Origin: Pollenia angustigena
Lineage: Eukaryota; Arthropoda; Insecta; Diptera; Polleniidae
Length of the DNA stretch: 64,000 bases
NCBI GenBank assembly: GCA_930367215.1
Contig: OV884058.1
Location: 220,018,208-220,082,207 of the forward strand
Direction: 5' to 3'
The position numbers were made by a program, and so were the translations under genes. Each line of letters opens with the position of its first letter. Within the stretch, counting starts at the first letter, position 1. Shown one piece after another: positions 33,909-45,577 of this stretch. Under the pieces are notes generated by a model that worked only from the letters and a program-made list of their open reading frames with translations, did not search any database and had not been told where the DNA came from.

Positions 33909-34729
33909 AGGGTGTCCCAAAATTTTTTTTTGCCAGAGGCTCAAGCACAATTTGAAAGCTTATAGGGTCCAGTATTTTAGAATTTTTTTTTAGATTTTTA
34001 GGAAGAGGTTTAGAGGTCGCGCAAATCAAGTCTTTGTTAAAAATCGGGGGTTTCGGCCTTTTTTCAAACTTGACTCAAAACTTTGTCAATAACCACGTTC
34101 ATTTAATGTTTTTTACCGAATATTTCTAAAGAAAATTCCCCAAACTTTATTTCCATATGCAAAAGCTTTAACATCCGGCATTATTTTTGTGCATTAAGAT
34201 TCCACATATTTAGTATTTTTGTAATTTTTTAACAAATTCTGTAAAAAACGGTTTATTACTTTTCAAATTTATATGAAAGGTATAAAAACTAGTGATGCGA
34301 TTTTGAATACCGATAAGTTCTTAAAAATTAAGAAAAACAAAAATGGAATTTTGTCCTACAGTTTCCGAGTTACACAATTTTTATAGTTTGTACCTTAAAA
34401 ATGGTGCTACTTTTTTCGTTATAATTATTGTATATTTCCATAAATTTTTATAGTTAGGTTTTAACTGTCATTAACTTCTGACATTTATTGATCTAAATCG
34501 TTACACGCTGTCATTTTCACTTCCTATTTTATGTGTGCTCCAGGAGCTATCAATTGGGCTCGCTGGATGATGAAAATGATCTTTTCTTTGAAAATATGCA
34601 TTTTCCGAAACCAGTTGCAATCTTCTAAAGACAAATCAACAGTTGTTGCCTTGCTTGAATTTAGATCATTTATTTTATGAATATATATCAAATATTAGTA
34701 CCTCTGCCAGTGCCCTCGATACGATCCTC

Positions 34730-35290
34730 TCAATGATCTGAGCCTATTAAAGGAATTGGATAGTTATAAAATTATTAATAAAGCAGTTGCAAAAGCCTCG
34801 CTTAAAACTTTTCTAGGTCATCAGTGGTACTTAACTTCGAATTGATGAACGTATCGACACCAAAACTCTGTGGTTTTCATGGGCAACCGCGTAGTCTTCA
34901 AATAAAATTTTTCAGGAGAGCCGAAAAAACCATTCTAGAGCAAACTATAGTTAGATATTGCACCTTTTGAACTTTGTAATTGAGTTAAAACATCGGAATG
35001 GGTCTATCTATTTTCAAAAATTTAAAAAAATATAAAGAGCGCTTTAAATTAAGAAATATGGCATCAACAATTCAAAATCGAAAATATAGACATACGCGGT
35101 TGCCCATGAAAACCACAGAACTTTGCGCTTAATGACAAAAAAAAAACTTGCAGATACTCCATGCAGCGATTATGAAGTAGTAAATGTAACTTTAACAGAA
35201 GAAAACTTTAGAAATAAAGAAATTCAACAATTAATTTCAAAAGCCAGTTTTACTTTTTTGAAGCTTGCAATATTTCAATCGATTTATTAA
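34730..35290 (+). pseudogene. Coding relic of element B
   Basis: The + translation gives DLSLLKELDSYKIINKAVAK, then ASLKTFLGHQWYLT, and after a one-base shift RIDERIDTKT. The MITE at 34868-35119 interrupts here. Joining across it continues with LRLMTKKKLADTPCSDYEVV and NVTLTEENFRNKEIQQLISK. The WYL...E pattern resembles an uncharacterised protein family carried by arthropod DNA transposons. No DDE or DDD motif is visible, so its role as transposase or accessory protein is not known. Frameshifts and the insertion make it non-functional. It lies centrally in element B, which suggests that it belonged to the autonomous form. Confidence 0.5.
34868..35119. mobile_element. 252-bp MITE inside the B coding relic
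   Basis: CTGTGGTTTTCATGGGCAAC (then CGCG) at the left is matched by CGCGGTTGCCCATGAAAACC (then ACAGA) at the right. ACT flanks both sides (34865-34867, 35120-35122). Removing the insert and one ACT restores the reading frame of the relic, which confirms the boundaries. A 3-bp duplication suggests a PIF/Harbinger relative. Confidence 0.85.
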
Positions 35291-35866
35291 AAAAAAAACC
35301 AGAGAATTGGAAAGCCAACAAGTCATTTCAAGAATAAAAAAAAAAGTTCAACAATTACAAGTGGTAAATGATGTGATGTAATACTTATATTAATGTCACA
35401 ACTTCTGAAACTGATTACCAGAATTTATTGCAAGGTATAGAACTACATCGCAAGAACCTCAATAAATGATTTTTCACAGAGCAAAAGAAAAGTTTTTTTT
35501 TTTTTTGTTGATTGGGTAAGATTGGTGAACTGGCAAACAGCTTATAATAACATAAACTGGATATAAAGATAAAAACGGGTATAACTCAGGAACGGTCAGA
35601 ATAAATTTAAAAATTGTTTATTCATATTAATTAGATTTTATTTGTCTTTCAAACTGCATCGTTAGTTTTTTTCGTTTCTATTCAAACTTAAAAAGTTGTA
35701 AAGCGTTATTACAAAATTTTTGAAAAAATTAGGAAAAATTGTAATTAAGGGTATCTAAATGAGTAAACTCATCACCAAAACTTATAGTTTTTTCACACAG
35801 GAATAAAGTTTGGATTATTTTCATTAAAACTGTTTCCTCAGGAGTGAAGAAACTCGTGGTATTAAC

Positions 35867-36469
35867 CAGAGATCAGCAATGAGTAGTGAAAAAGTGAGTA
35901 GAGCTAAATCATGACTAATAAATTCTTGTACTTATACGCACTCATACTTATTCCAATGTAATTCAAACTCATATTCACTCAAAAGTTTCATTTTATTCAT
36001 CGTACTCATACTTACAAACATTTGTAGTGTTTGATTTATAATCTACTCAAGTCAATGTGTATAGGCGAAGCAAAATGCGAGGCTGCCAGATTTGTCCCCG
36101 AAATTGCAAAGTGACGATTTGGCAATTACAGTTTACTAAAGTAACATGTATGAATTAGACGATTTTTCGGCAAATTTATCTGGCAGCGTTGATTATTAAG
36201 TTGTGTGTTTTCTCTGTTGTGTTAAAACGGTAAATGGATAAGATAATGATTTGAATCATTGTGAGTATTGTAAGTATTTTCTTGAAATTATAAATCAAGC
36301 TGAGGTCAATTATGAGTATGCGTATAATGTCGACGTCGCACTCATAAATATTTCTCTTGTGAGTATGAGTGAATCAGAGTAGTTTAGTTTAAATGATTTC
36401 TACGCACTTATACTTACAATTGCATGAGTCAGTATGAGTAGCGAAAAAACGATTCATTGCTGATCTCTG
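35867..36469. mobile_element. 603-bp hAT MITE in family B copy 2
   Basis: CAGAGATCAGCAATGA and TCATTGCTGATCTCTG termini with a perfect 8-bp duplication GTATTAAC (35859-35866, 36470-36477). The interior contains repeats of ACTCATACTTA and GAGTATGAGT type. No coding. Confidence 0.95.
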
Positions 36470-36664
36470 GTATTAACCAAGTTATGAGTAAAGTTAAAAA
36501 AAGGCCGAAAACTCCGTTTTTTTATGAAAACTTCATTTGCGCGACCTCTAAACCTCTTCCGAAAATTCTTAAAAAAAAAAATCAAAAATACTTTACACTA
36601 TAAGCTTTTAAACTTTAATTGAGCACCTATGAAAATCAGAAAGAAAAAATTTTTTGGGACACAC

Positions 36665-37392
36665 TAATGTACATATGTATATAAAGGTATTCAATTTTAC
36701 ATACATATATATGTATTTATAGTATTGTATGTAAATATGTATATGAACGATGGGATGCATTGTGTGTATAAACTATGAACACAGAAAAAAAGTACAAAAA
36801 GTATGAAAGAAAAAATAAGTATGACAATGAAATCAACGAGAACGAAGGCAAATATGTACAATACAAGAACGATATTCGTATTTAAAATAAAAATATTTAT
36901 TTTTTCACTTTTTTTGCTGGAAATCAAAAGGGAGTACAGTTCCTATATGTATGCAGTTGTATGTGTATTAAGCCACTACTATACATGTTTTTTACATACA
37001 TAAATGTTCATATTTATACTACTTACCGTTGATAACACAATATAGTAGCACATTGCAGTTATATATATAACACATACATATATATGTATGTGTATCCATA
37101 CTCGTGCTTATATGGAACTACATATTCGTTTGTATGTACACGTTTGTGTGTACACATGCATATATTTTAATAATTTACTCAAAGTTAAGCATATGTACAC
37201 TGTATATATATGCAACTTGTCATACGTATGATATTTTTTGCACACGTAAATAAATTCATACTAACATAGAAAAGTTTGAACGTTGGTTCGTACTTTAGCT
37301 GATGTCACCCACTGACTTTCAAACAAGTGTTTCCAACTCGATTATAAATTTTCCAGGATATTTATAATAGTTAAACAAAAACTATCTGTTTA
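36665..37392. other. Simple-repeat-rich AT DNA
   Basis: Numerous ATATATGTATGTG and TACATACATA tracts. The overlapping short frames on both strands near 36697-37003 are low-complexity. Confidence 0.6.
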
Positions 37393-37536
37393 GTCTGGGT
37401 TCACAATATGAAAGTTTTCTTTCAAAAAGTCTGAGTTTATTGGTGAGAGGGGAGAGAAAACTAGCATGTCCTCTTTCCCTTTTTACCAATAAACTCGGAC
37501 TTTCTGAAAGAAAACTTTCATAGTGTGAACCCAGAC
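37393..37536. mobile_element. 144-bp hairpin MITE (N), PIF/Harbinger-like
   Basis: Nearly the whole element is an inverted repeat. It starts GTCTGGGTTCACA and ends TGTGAACCCAGAC, and arms continue through GAAAGTTTTCTTTC and CAATAAACTC to a purine-rich loop (GAGAGGGGAGAGAAAA). TTA is duplicated at 37390-37392 and 37537-37539. Confidence 0.9.
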
Positions 37537-37599
37537 TTAGTATTCGAACTTAAAGATCGCCATTTTAAGTTTAAAACTGCTCGTATAGTTTTAAAAGTT

Positions 37600-37976
37600 T
37601 TTTATATCCACATAAATCAAAAAGCCACAACCATATTATGGTTGCATCGTAACATGATAGTGAAAGAATATTACAATAATTTTTTTTACCACTAATAATT
37701 GCTTTAAACTACCAATAATAGTATTTTCCTCTTCTCAAGAGCAGCATGCTATGGTTGAAACACAACCATGCTAACCAAGTGTTATACATTATTTTTGTTA
37801 TTATTAATCATAACAATTTCAGAGGCAACCTTAATATGGTTGTGGATTTTAAATGGAGGACTAAATAAACCATAATTTGGCTGCCGATGACAATAATATG
37901 GTTAAGTTAAAAATTTTATAGTTTTGCTCAAGTCGACCCTATTGAAAAATTATTTTTTTTTTTCTCTGGCTGTGTC
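37600..37976. mobile_element. Element I relative, right part
   Basis: Several AACCATATTATGGTTG palindromic motifs and a right end whose complement ACACAGCCAGAGAAAAAAAA resembles the element I terminus (25483). The left end is not identified. Confidence 0.55.
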
Positions 37977-38345
37977 TTCTAAAGGAACTGTAAATACTGC
38001 CCACTATCTTGCCGTTCTTCGATTAAATAAAGCTTGTTTTTTAAAGCCCGAAATGAAGTTACAAATGAGTTAGTATGGCATACTGCGCTCACCTTTTGAC
38101 ATTTATGATCATCTTAAATTTTCTAAACTAACTTTGAAAATCAATTATCGATTCACACAACACATAATCGTCCATCTCATTTTGGACTTAACGGGGTTAT
38201 CGACAAAACAAAATCACTGCATTTGAAGTAGGGTCCCTTACAGTCTCCATTACATCTAGAAAAATGCACTTTTAGGTGCGGTTTACACTTTGGTGGCATT
38301 ATCTGACCTTATTTCTCCAAAAATTAATCCCAAACTTTCCTTATA
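37977..38345. other. Unassigned DNA
   Basis: No coding signal. Includes a single GTGCGGTTTACAC phrase similar to Harbinger-like ends, with no partner found. Confidence 0.4.
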
Positions 38346-38727
38346 GGCTTTTTACACTTGCTCACAACTTACTTCATTCATCTTATCGCAAAGATGATAA
38401 CATCTTCCCATAAGAATTGAACATGGCTTAAAATCAACATATTTCTTCATCTTTAATAGATGTTCCTATCTCATGTTGTTTCATTCAACATCTTTCGATT
38501 ATTTTAGTGTCATCACTATAAAAAACAAATAATTTGTTAATTCACTAGAAAAAAATACAAAAGAGCAGGACAGGAATATCATTTATTTTGTTTTTATTCG
38601 CTCTTACACGTAAAAATAAATATTTTTATGATGAGAAATGAAAGATGTTACAAATGTAAACAAGCTTTTTTCATTTTTAACATCTTCCACGCATTCCTCT
38701 AAGATGTGCTCAAGTGTAAAAAGGCTA
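38346..38727. mobile_element. TIR element P (about 380 bp)
   Basis: AGGCTTTTTACACTTGCTCA at the left pairs with TGCTCAAGTGTAAAAAGGCT at the right. The body holds AAGATGATAACATCTTCCC and repeated CATCTTT/AAAGATG motifs. The flanking duplication is not clear. Confidence 0.7.
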
Positions 38728-38749
38728 TTACGTTCAATGGAGATCGTAA

Positions 38750-40020
38750 CCGCTCATTCATCAAATTTAATTTTCATTAAATTATTTTTATGAAGAAAGG
38801 AATTATATAACATGCAATAATTTAAAATTTATAGATAATTTTGACTGCCGCGGAGCTAGAACTCAGGCTTTCACGGACAGGTTACCCGTACATGTTTCAA
38901 TTGTAGCCCTTCAACCTCTTCTTCTCGAAGTCCAAAGTACATTTTTTGTTTTTTAATTTTTTTTTGTCTTTCTTTTTTTGGTTGAACTTTTTCAGCACCA
39001 CACACAGAAAAAATCAGTGTAAATTCGTTCAAACAAGGTTGATTTTACATTTTTCAGTAGTGATTTTACTTCATTGTTGATTCATGTTAATTTGACTTGA
39101 TTTTACAATAACTTGCGAACAACATTTTCTTCTTTTAAAATAACTATAATTCATGTTAATTTAACATTGCAGTAAAGTTAGAGCAAAATGTCATTTATAT
39201 TGAAATAACAATCCGAATCCCGTTGAATGAAAGTTATTTCAAGTGGAAACAACGTGAATTTCATAAAAATCAAATTGGTTGGCGTGTGATATAACTTTGT
39301 GAAGACAACATATGAACTTATTTAAGAATAATTCAAAACACTTACCCCTGTAACACATGTTTCACTTATTTTGTATTCTCCTTTGTTAACCGAAGCATTA
39401 GCAGAATGGCCCGATATGGTTTTCGTCATCATTCTACTTGATGTTCTATTTAACTAAATAATTTTAATTAAAAGAATATGGGAATTGTCTTCTTGTTATA
39501 ACATATTATAAACATGAAAATAAAAAAATATACATACCTAAGTATGTATGCATGTTAATTTAACAAGATAAACTTTTGATTTTAATATAAACAACACGTT
39601 TTTATGGATTCAATATTGAACAATGTAATTTTAACAGTGAATAATATTATATAAACGTGATTTAAGGTTATTTTAATATTTTTCATTTAAAATTAATATG
39701 AAATAATGATAAATTTAAATAAAGGGCATACTTTTGCAGAAATTAACCATGATTCTCAATCAACATTTCGCCATAATATTTTAACATTGGTATTTTTTTC
39801 TGTGTGCACTTGAAGGACAAATAAACATAGAGCTCGTGCCTTGGCTTTTAACAATAATTAGTATTGTGGTTATTTTTGTTGAACTGTTTTTGGTTTTTAT
39901 ATTTGAAATACTTTTGAAGGATTTTTTAATCCATATTCTTATTATTTTGCGATTTTTTTTTGGTTATTTTTCAGCAATTTTTTTATATTTTGAGTTTCAA
40001 TTTTCTTCTGAATTAAGGGA
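38750..40020 (+). repeat. Family F unit, split by element E1
   Basis: The left part (38750-39000) and right part (39807-40020) join at ACTTTTTCAGCAC|CACTTGAAGGACAAA, which is continuous in uninterrupted F units. The complement contains CTGAGTTCTAGCTCCGCGG, a degraded tRNA-like box. Confidence 0.8.
39001..39806 (+). mobile_element. TIR element, family E, copy 1
   Basis: CACACAGAAAAAATC to TTTTTTTCTGTGTG, flanked by CA on both sides. The interior is AT-rich with repeated CATGTTAATTTAACA-type palindromes. 806 bp, no coding. Full relatives are at 42040 and 55707. Confidence 0.85.
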
Positions 40021-40037
40021 TTAATTTGTGTTATATC

Positions 40038-40690
40038 CAGTGTTCGAAAATAAACAGAACATTATCGAGCGTTCGGCTCACTCACCAAGGAAATACATAT
40101 ATCTTTTTTTTAGTTTTTGTGTAGACGGACACAACCCTTAATACCATTTGTAACTATTTTCAAGAAAGAGCCGAACATTACGCATGCAGTGTTCTGTTCT
40201 TCGTTAAAAAACAGAACACTTGTAGTGATACTAAGGCAAACATTATATTGTAATGTTCTATAAATTTATTTTATTACATTGATTAAGAAATGAACAAACA
40301 AAAAGTTTAAGCAAAGACCGCAGCACGAACAGCTTGTGTGTGTATTGTGTATATGTTTTGTTTGTGTAAAATTATTTTGCTGGCTTTTTGCTTTTTTTCG
40401 TATGTGTAGGGCGCTACGCACAACAGAAACGAAGGAACATTAATGAGCTTAATCGAACACAATGAAGTTTGTGGTTTAAAAAACTGAACGGAATCAAATG
40501 TTCTCATCTTTTTGTTGAGTTGGATAAGAGCAGTATTATTTTTTGTGTTCGAAAGATGTCAAACAGGGAAAAATTATTTTATTATTTTTTTAATGATTTA
40601 TAACACAAACACTTTTAGCGTTTGTGTTTTCCACAAACCTACCGCACCGAACAGTAAAGAGCGATATTTAGTGTTTATTTTCGAATACTG
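40038..40690. mobile_element. hAT MITE, family X, copy 4 (long form)
   Basis: CAGTGTTCGAAAATAAACAG to TTCGAATACTG. 653 bp, and it contains the extra ATTGATTAAGAAATGAACAA block shared with copy 3. The flanks GTTATATC/GTAAGTAG do not match, so the duplication has decayed or been lost. Confidence 0.85.
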
Positions 40691-40924
40691 GTAAGTAGTG
40701 TTTACTTATCTGTTTCATAAAACTCAGGAATAGAATAAAATGGGTAAAAAACTGCTAGATTAACCTAAACATTGCACTAACTATAGCGCTGATAAAATCA
40801 CAATGCGTCGACGCTGCGCTACTTCGGTTTGCTTTGTAAATTTATGTGATCATGAGGATATTTGATGGATAGAAAACGCTTGACACGCTTATTTAGGTTT
40901 GGCTGTAAAATGATAACGTTTTAA

Positions 40925-41603
40925 CCCCCGTTATCACAACTTACCGATAGCTAAAGATATAATATTATTTTAAGGTTTCAGTCAGCCTTAACATCACTTA
41001 GCCAACTTGTACTCAAAGGGATGACACATCGGCATAACAGAAATGACGAATCGGAGTCAGTTTAATAACAAATGGCTTCAGTGCTATGACTCAGCAACAT
41101 CGGAGGAAGGACTCATTAGGCAGTTTGTCAATAAATTGAGTCATTAGGATTGACTTAAGTCAAACTGTGTATGTATATTTTTTTTTTTACTTACTCGTTA
41201 CACATGTTTTTTTCATATTTGTTACATTACGCCCTTTGTTTACAGAAGAACTCTCAATTAAAAGACACCAGCATCGTGCACAATATGGTTTTCCTTATCA
41301 TTATACTTTAACATAAACAAATGGAATATGGGAATTTTTGCTACTTATTAAACTTTTTAAAGATGATGTTAATAATGCACAAAATGTGGTATCGAATTGA
41401 TGTAACTGTAGTCAAAGCATAGATGACACATTAACTTTAATACAATTTTATGATGACGTTTGTCATTGGATTGATGTAACTTTCACGCCTCATTGATGCT
41501 ATTTGTAATAACATTGATGTCACAATTCTGATATTAGGGCATTATCAATATGAAGATGCATTCTTTTATGAGTGTAGCTATCGGTATGTTGTGAAAACCG
41601 GCC
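40925..41603. mobile_element. PIF/Harbinger-like element T
   Basis: The left subterminus TATCACAACTTACCGATAGC and the complement of the right, TTTCACAACATACCGATAGC, form inverted repeats. TAA stands at 40922-40924 and 41604-41606. An internal stretch (about 41165-41350) resembles a diverged family E interior. Confidence 0.7.
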
Positions 41604-41606
41604 TAA

Positions 41607-42039
41607 ATGTTATTATTAGTACTCGTCGATTCTTATTGTTTTTTTTTAATAGAAAACCAATATCAGTTAATTCAATGTGAGGTTATATAAATCCCCCGAG
41701 GTTTATGCGAAAGCCCCTTGGGGAGCACTTTCGTCTTAGCCTTGCACTTTTGTTGAAAAGAGGTGCGGTTAATATCTCTGACATGTCTGGCTTTAAATTG
41801 GAAAGTCTACAAAGATCAAACCTGACAAGCGTTCTATATGATATGAAGGGAACCAGTAGTCATAAAGGGAGTAGGATAGGCTCTGTTTAGTTTATTAGAA
41901 AGGAACTATTGTAGATCATGCGAAGACTTAGGCTTAAACACAAGCCGCGGGGAGGTTGATTTAAAAAAAATCGGAAATTAATTTTTGCCCGTGTCTTAGC
42001 AGTGGAGGTTAGAAAATTGCAGATCCTAAGAAAAGAGTA
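41607..42039. other. Unassigned, less AT-rich
   Basis: Contains a hairpin-like CCCCGAGG...CCTTGGGG near 41694-41720 and a short frame at 41705-41890 without recognisable motifs. Possibly a decayed transposon coding piece. Confidence 0.35.
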
Positions 42040-42874
42040 CACACAGAAAAAAATACCCATGTAAAATTAACATGGAGAAATGTTGATTGAGAATCATGTT
42101 AAATTTCAGAAAAATTATGCCCTTTACTTAAATTTATCATTATTTCATATTAATTTTTAATAAAAAATATCAAAATAACCTTAAATTACGTTTATTTAAT
42201 ATTATTCACTGTTAAAAAAAAATAAAAAAAAAAAATATAAATAAATCTGGATTCAATATTGAACCCATAAAAACCTGTTTTGTATTAAAATCAAAAGTTG
42301 ATCTTGTTAAATTAACATGCATACCTACTTAATTATGTACATTTTTTATTTTCACTTTTAAAATATGTTATAAAAAGAAGACAATTCCCGTATTCTTTTA
42401 ATTAAAATTGTTTATTTAAATAGTACATCAAGTTTTCAAAGTAAAATGATGACCATATCGGGCGATTCTGCTGATGCTTCTGTTAACAAAGGAGAATACA
42501 AAATAAGTGAAACATGTGTTACAGGGTTTTGAATTATTCTTACATAAATGCAAATGTTGTCTGAAGCTTCTTCACACTGTTAAAATACACTCAAACCCAT
42601 TTGATTCCACATGAAATTCACGTTGTTTCAACTGGAAATAACTTTCATTCAACGTGATTCCGATTGTTATTTCAATATAAATTACATTTTGCTCTAACTT
42701 TACTGCAATGTTAAATTAACATGAATTATAGTTATTTCAAAAGAAAAAAATGTTGTTCGCAGTTATTGTAAAATCAGGTTGAATTAACATGAAACCCGTA
42801 TGAAGCAAAATCACCACCGAAAAAATTTAAATCAACCTTGTTTTCGACGTTTTTAACTTGATTTTTTTCTGTGT
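42040..42874 (-). mobile_element. TIR element, family E, copy 2
   Basis: Opposite orientation to copies 1 and 3. CACACAGAAAAAAATACCC to TTTTTTTCTGTGTG, flanked by TA. The inner sequence aligns with copy 3 in reverse along its full length (for example GATTCTGCTGATGCTTCTGT). Confidence 0.9.
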
Positions 42875-43417
42875 GTATGTATATACACCAAAACAGCCAT
42901 GTAAAAAGTTGATATTCTATTTCTATTTGTTTCTGATATTTATTGTTGACTTATTTATTATTTATTTATTACTCTGCCTTTACACGTTTCATCATTTGAT
43001 GCTCAACTCTTACGTTTTTAGGTGAGAGAAAAAAGAAGAAAGGGGGTTAGTACGGAGATGCTTGTCTCGGTCAGTACGCTTTGTGTTTTTATTCGTTCGT
43101 ATATGCACAACGATGGCTGCATGTATTTTTTTTTTCTTTTGTTTTTCTCTTTGATTCGGTGTTAATAATATTTTTGTTGTTTTGAACCGAAAAAAGTTGA
43201 AACCGATTGCTGCTTGTGACTATATTGGCATCTTTAAAAGGGAATTGAAAGGAGGTTGAGCATGAAAAGATGGAACGTGTAATTTCAGACTTAGTAGCTA
43301 TTCTGTCGGAGCATAAAATACGGCAATACCCTTTGTGCACATGCATACATTTCCGAGAAACGAATGGAAGATGTTGAAAATTTAAAAAAAGCGTTCACTG
43401 TTGAAACATCCATCTAA
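42875..43417. other. AT-rich DNA
   Basis: No coding signal. The minus frame 43089-43346 has low similarity to anything I recognise. Confidence 0.4.
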
Positions 43418-43559
43418 GTGCTGGTTCACACACGTCCAGTTTGATATTTCAAGTCTTGAGTTTTTGGGAGAGAAGGGAAAAGAAATGGCATTCTCTTCTC
43501 CCTTCTCTCCTAAAAGCTCAAGACTTGGCAAGTCAAACTTGACGTGTGTGAACCGGCAC
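43418..43559. mobile_element. 142-bp hairpin MITE (O), PIF/Harbinger-like
   Basis: GTGCTGGTTCACACACGTC at the left and GACGTGTGTGAACCGGCAC at the right. Arms continue through CAAGTCTTGAG to the polypurine/polypyrimidine GAGAGAAGGGA and TCCCTTCTCTC. TAA is duplicated at 43415-43417 and 43560-43562. Same architecture as the 37393 element. Confidence 0.9.
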
Positions 43560-44959
43560 TAACATCTAGTATCAATAACAAATGTTACCGTTTCTGAAAA
43601 AAACTTTAATATTTTTTAAATACTTTTTTCCACAAAAGTGCCAAAATTTTAAAAGAAAACACCAATATGTATTTGCAATTCATTTTGTTTAATAATATAA
43701 AAAAAAAATTAAGCAAAATAATGCTTACAAAAAAAAAAAAAACCTAAGAAATGGTAGCGCTGCTTTCAAAGTAAATGCCATATTGTCAGTGCTGCCACAG
43801 AAATAATAGAATTTGATGACATCAACAAAATCGAAAGATGTAAAAGGTAACAAAATAATATAGTAACATTTTGTAAAGATGTTGACAAATTTTAATTTTT
43901 ATTTCTTATGGAAAAATTTCAACATCTTCGCAAATAAAAATTGTTAAATTTTTTAAAATAAAAGGGATTGGGGAACACTTTTGATTATGTTTTTTGCTAA
44001 TATCTCACAGTTATGCATGCATATTTTTTTTACGCAGCTATTACATAAAAAGTGTTACTCCCCCTAAATTCAGGAATATTCCTCCTAAAATGCAAACCCT
44101 ACAACTTTAAATAAAAGTATTAAAGTCATATTACTGTCATACTTATTTATGTATGTCCGTCATCTTTTTTCATTTTTAACTTGTAGTTTCAATAATTTAT
44201 TTTTTGCATTTTACAGTTGTTGTTTTTGTAACTGCAAAGAACAAGCAACCTGTAAGTTAAACTTACCATTAAAAAAAAAACTCGAGAAAAAACTTCAATG
44301 TAAAACGTATGAAATGTATGGCATATTGCACAACTACAAGTATCTACACGCTGCGAGTTAATTTAAGTATCTAAATAATTTTTTTTTATTTATTTTGTGT
44401 ACAAAGAATACATTTTTCTTCAGCACAGAAAGAAAAAAATATTTATTACACATTAAAAACATTTAATTTCCAAAGGTTTCTATTAAATAAATTGTCGACT
44501 GACTGATGGTTTATGGCACTTTCAAGTTCATAATTTTACGAGTTTGTATAAAACTATATGTAAATATTTTTAAATATTTATTTTTAGATTGTGCTAAGAG
44601 TTTTATAATAAAAAGCAAAATCGAGAGGTGTGAGTTGCGGTTTTGTTAGGAGGATCTAGCAGGGTGTGGAGATGGTTAAAGTTTTGATGCGAAAGAATTG
44701 AAGGGTGTTATTGATTGTTTATTTTTAAATTATTTTCCTATTAGTTTATTAGACGCACACATTGTTTTGAGATTCTAATAAAATAATTATTTAAGATATT
44801 GTGTAAGTTAGTTGTTGAAAACATATTTTGTTAGTGACTTTTTTGCTTAAGGCAATTTGAATTATTCTTACTTTTTGTAGCTGAAAGTTGTAGAAAGGCC
44901 TTAAAATCATTTATGATTCTATTGGCCAATTTCACCAATTCTATTTTAATATAAATTTA
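43560..44959. other. AT-rich DNA, no features supported
   Basis: Long A and T runs (for example near 43725-43742 and 44271-44280). The frame at 44149-44361 has no recognisable domain. An F unit starts close to 44960. Confidence 0.5.
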
Positions 44960-45577
44960 TAATAATTAGTATTGTGGTTATTTTGTTGAACTATTTATGG
45001 TTTTTAATCCAAATTTTTAATATTTTTAATTAGGCTTAAGTTCATGAAATTTAATTTTCATTAAATTATTTTTATGAAGAATGGAATTTTTACAACATGA
45101 AAATTAATTAAAATAGTTATTGATAATCTTTTCATTCTTGACGTGGCTCGGGCTCGAACCCTGGCCGGCAGGTTACCATGACATGTTTCGATCGCAACCA
45201 CTCGATCTCCTCAGATGGATTTGCCGTCTTACACTCGCAGCCATCGACGACTGCTGACGTCAATAGTCAAACATCAATCTTTAAACCAAATTGTATTTTA
45301 ACATTTGGTAGATCGAAATTTGCTTTCCTGAATGATTATCCATTTTAATTGATTTTACATGTTTTTTCCTTACTTCTGTTTTTTCGTACTTTTGTCAAGA
45401 ATTTTTCTTGAAGTCCAAGTACATTTTTTGTTGTTTCATTTTGTCTTTCTCTTTTTTGTTGACCTTTTTCAGCACAACTTGAAGGACAAATGTACACATA
45501 GAGCTCGTGCCTTAGCTTTAACAATAATTAGTATTGTGGTTATTTTGTTGAACTATTTATGGTTTTTAATCCAAATT
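44960..45577 (+). repeat. Family F unit (complete, ~562 bp period)
   Basis: Runs from AATAATTAGTATTGTGG at 44961 to the next occurrence at 45523. On the minus strand it contains CGAGTGGTTGCGATCGAAAC and GGTTCGAGCCCGAG, laid out like the A and B boxes of a tRNA-Ser with a long variable arm. The + frame 45359-45595 recurs in other F units but is low-complexity at its start and is not a convincing gene. Confidence 0.85.
45140..45215 (-). ncRNA. tRNA-Ser-like segment of family F
   Basis: The minus strand shows GAGATCGAGTGGTTGCGATC, an A-box-like block, then about 35 bases, then AGGGTTCGAGCCCG (B-box, perfect GGTTCGA). The CGAGTGGTT start is characteristic of tRNA-Ser. The cloverleaf is otherwise eroded and it is not a working tRNA. 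The same block is present in the units near 45720, 45860 (+), 62560 and 63400 (+). Confidence 0.65.

Larger units (their letters stand above)
33909..36664 (+). mobile_element. TIR element, family B, copy 2
   Basis: Left GGGTGTCCCAAAATTTTT, right TTTTTTGGGACACAC, with TA on both sides (33907-33908, 36665-36666). Subterminal GGAAGAGGTTTAGAGGTCGC and its complement GCGACCTCTAAACCTCTTCC mirror each other. It is longer than copy 1, still holds coding relics (34730-35290), and is split by two small insertions. Confidence 0.85.

Noticed and set aside
26070..34920. Shared phrase TTTTTCAGGAGAGC in two MITEs (26090 and 34908)
   Set aside because: The similarity does not extend far enough to show that the two elements belong to one family.
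41694..41720. CCCCGAGG...CCTTGGGG hairpin as a regulatory RNA
   Set aside because: A single short imperfect stem with no conserved context to support it.
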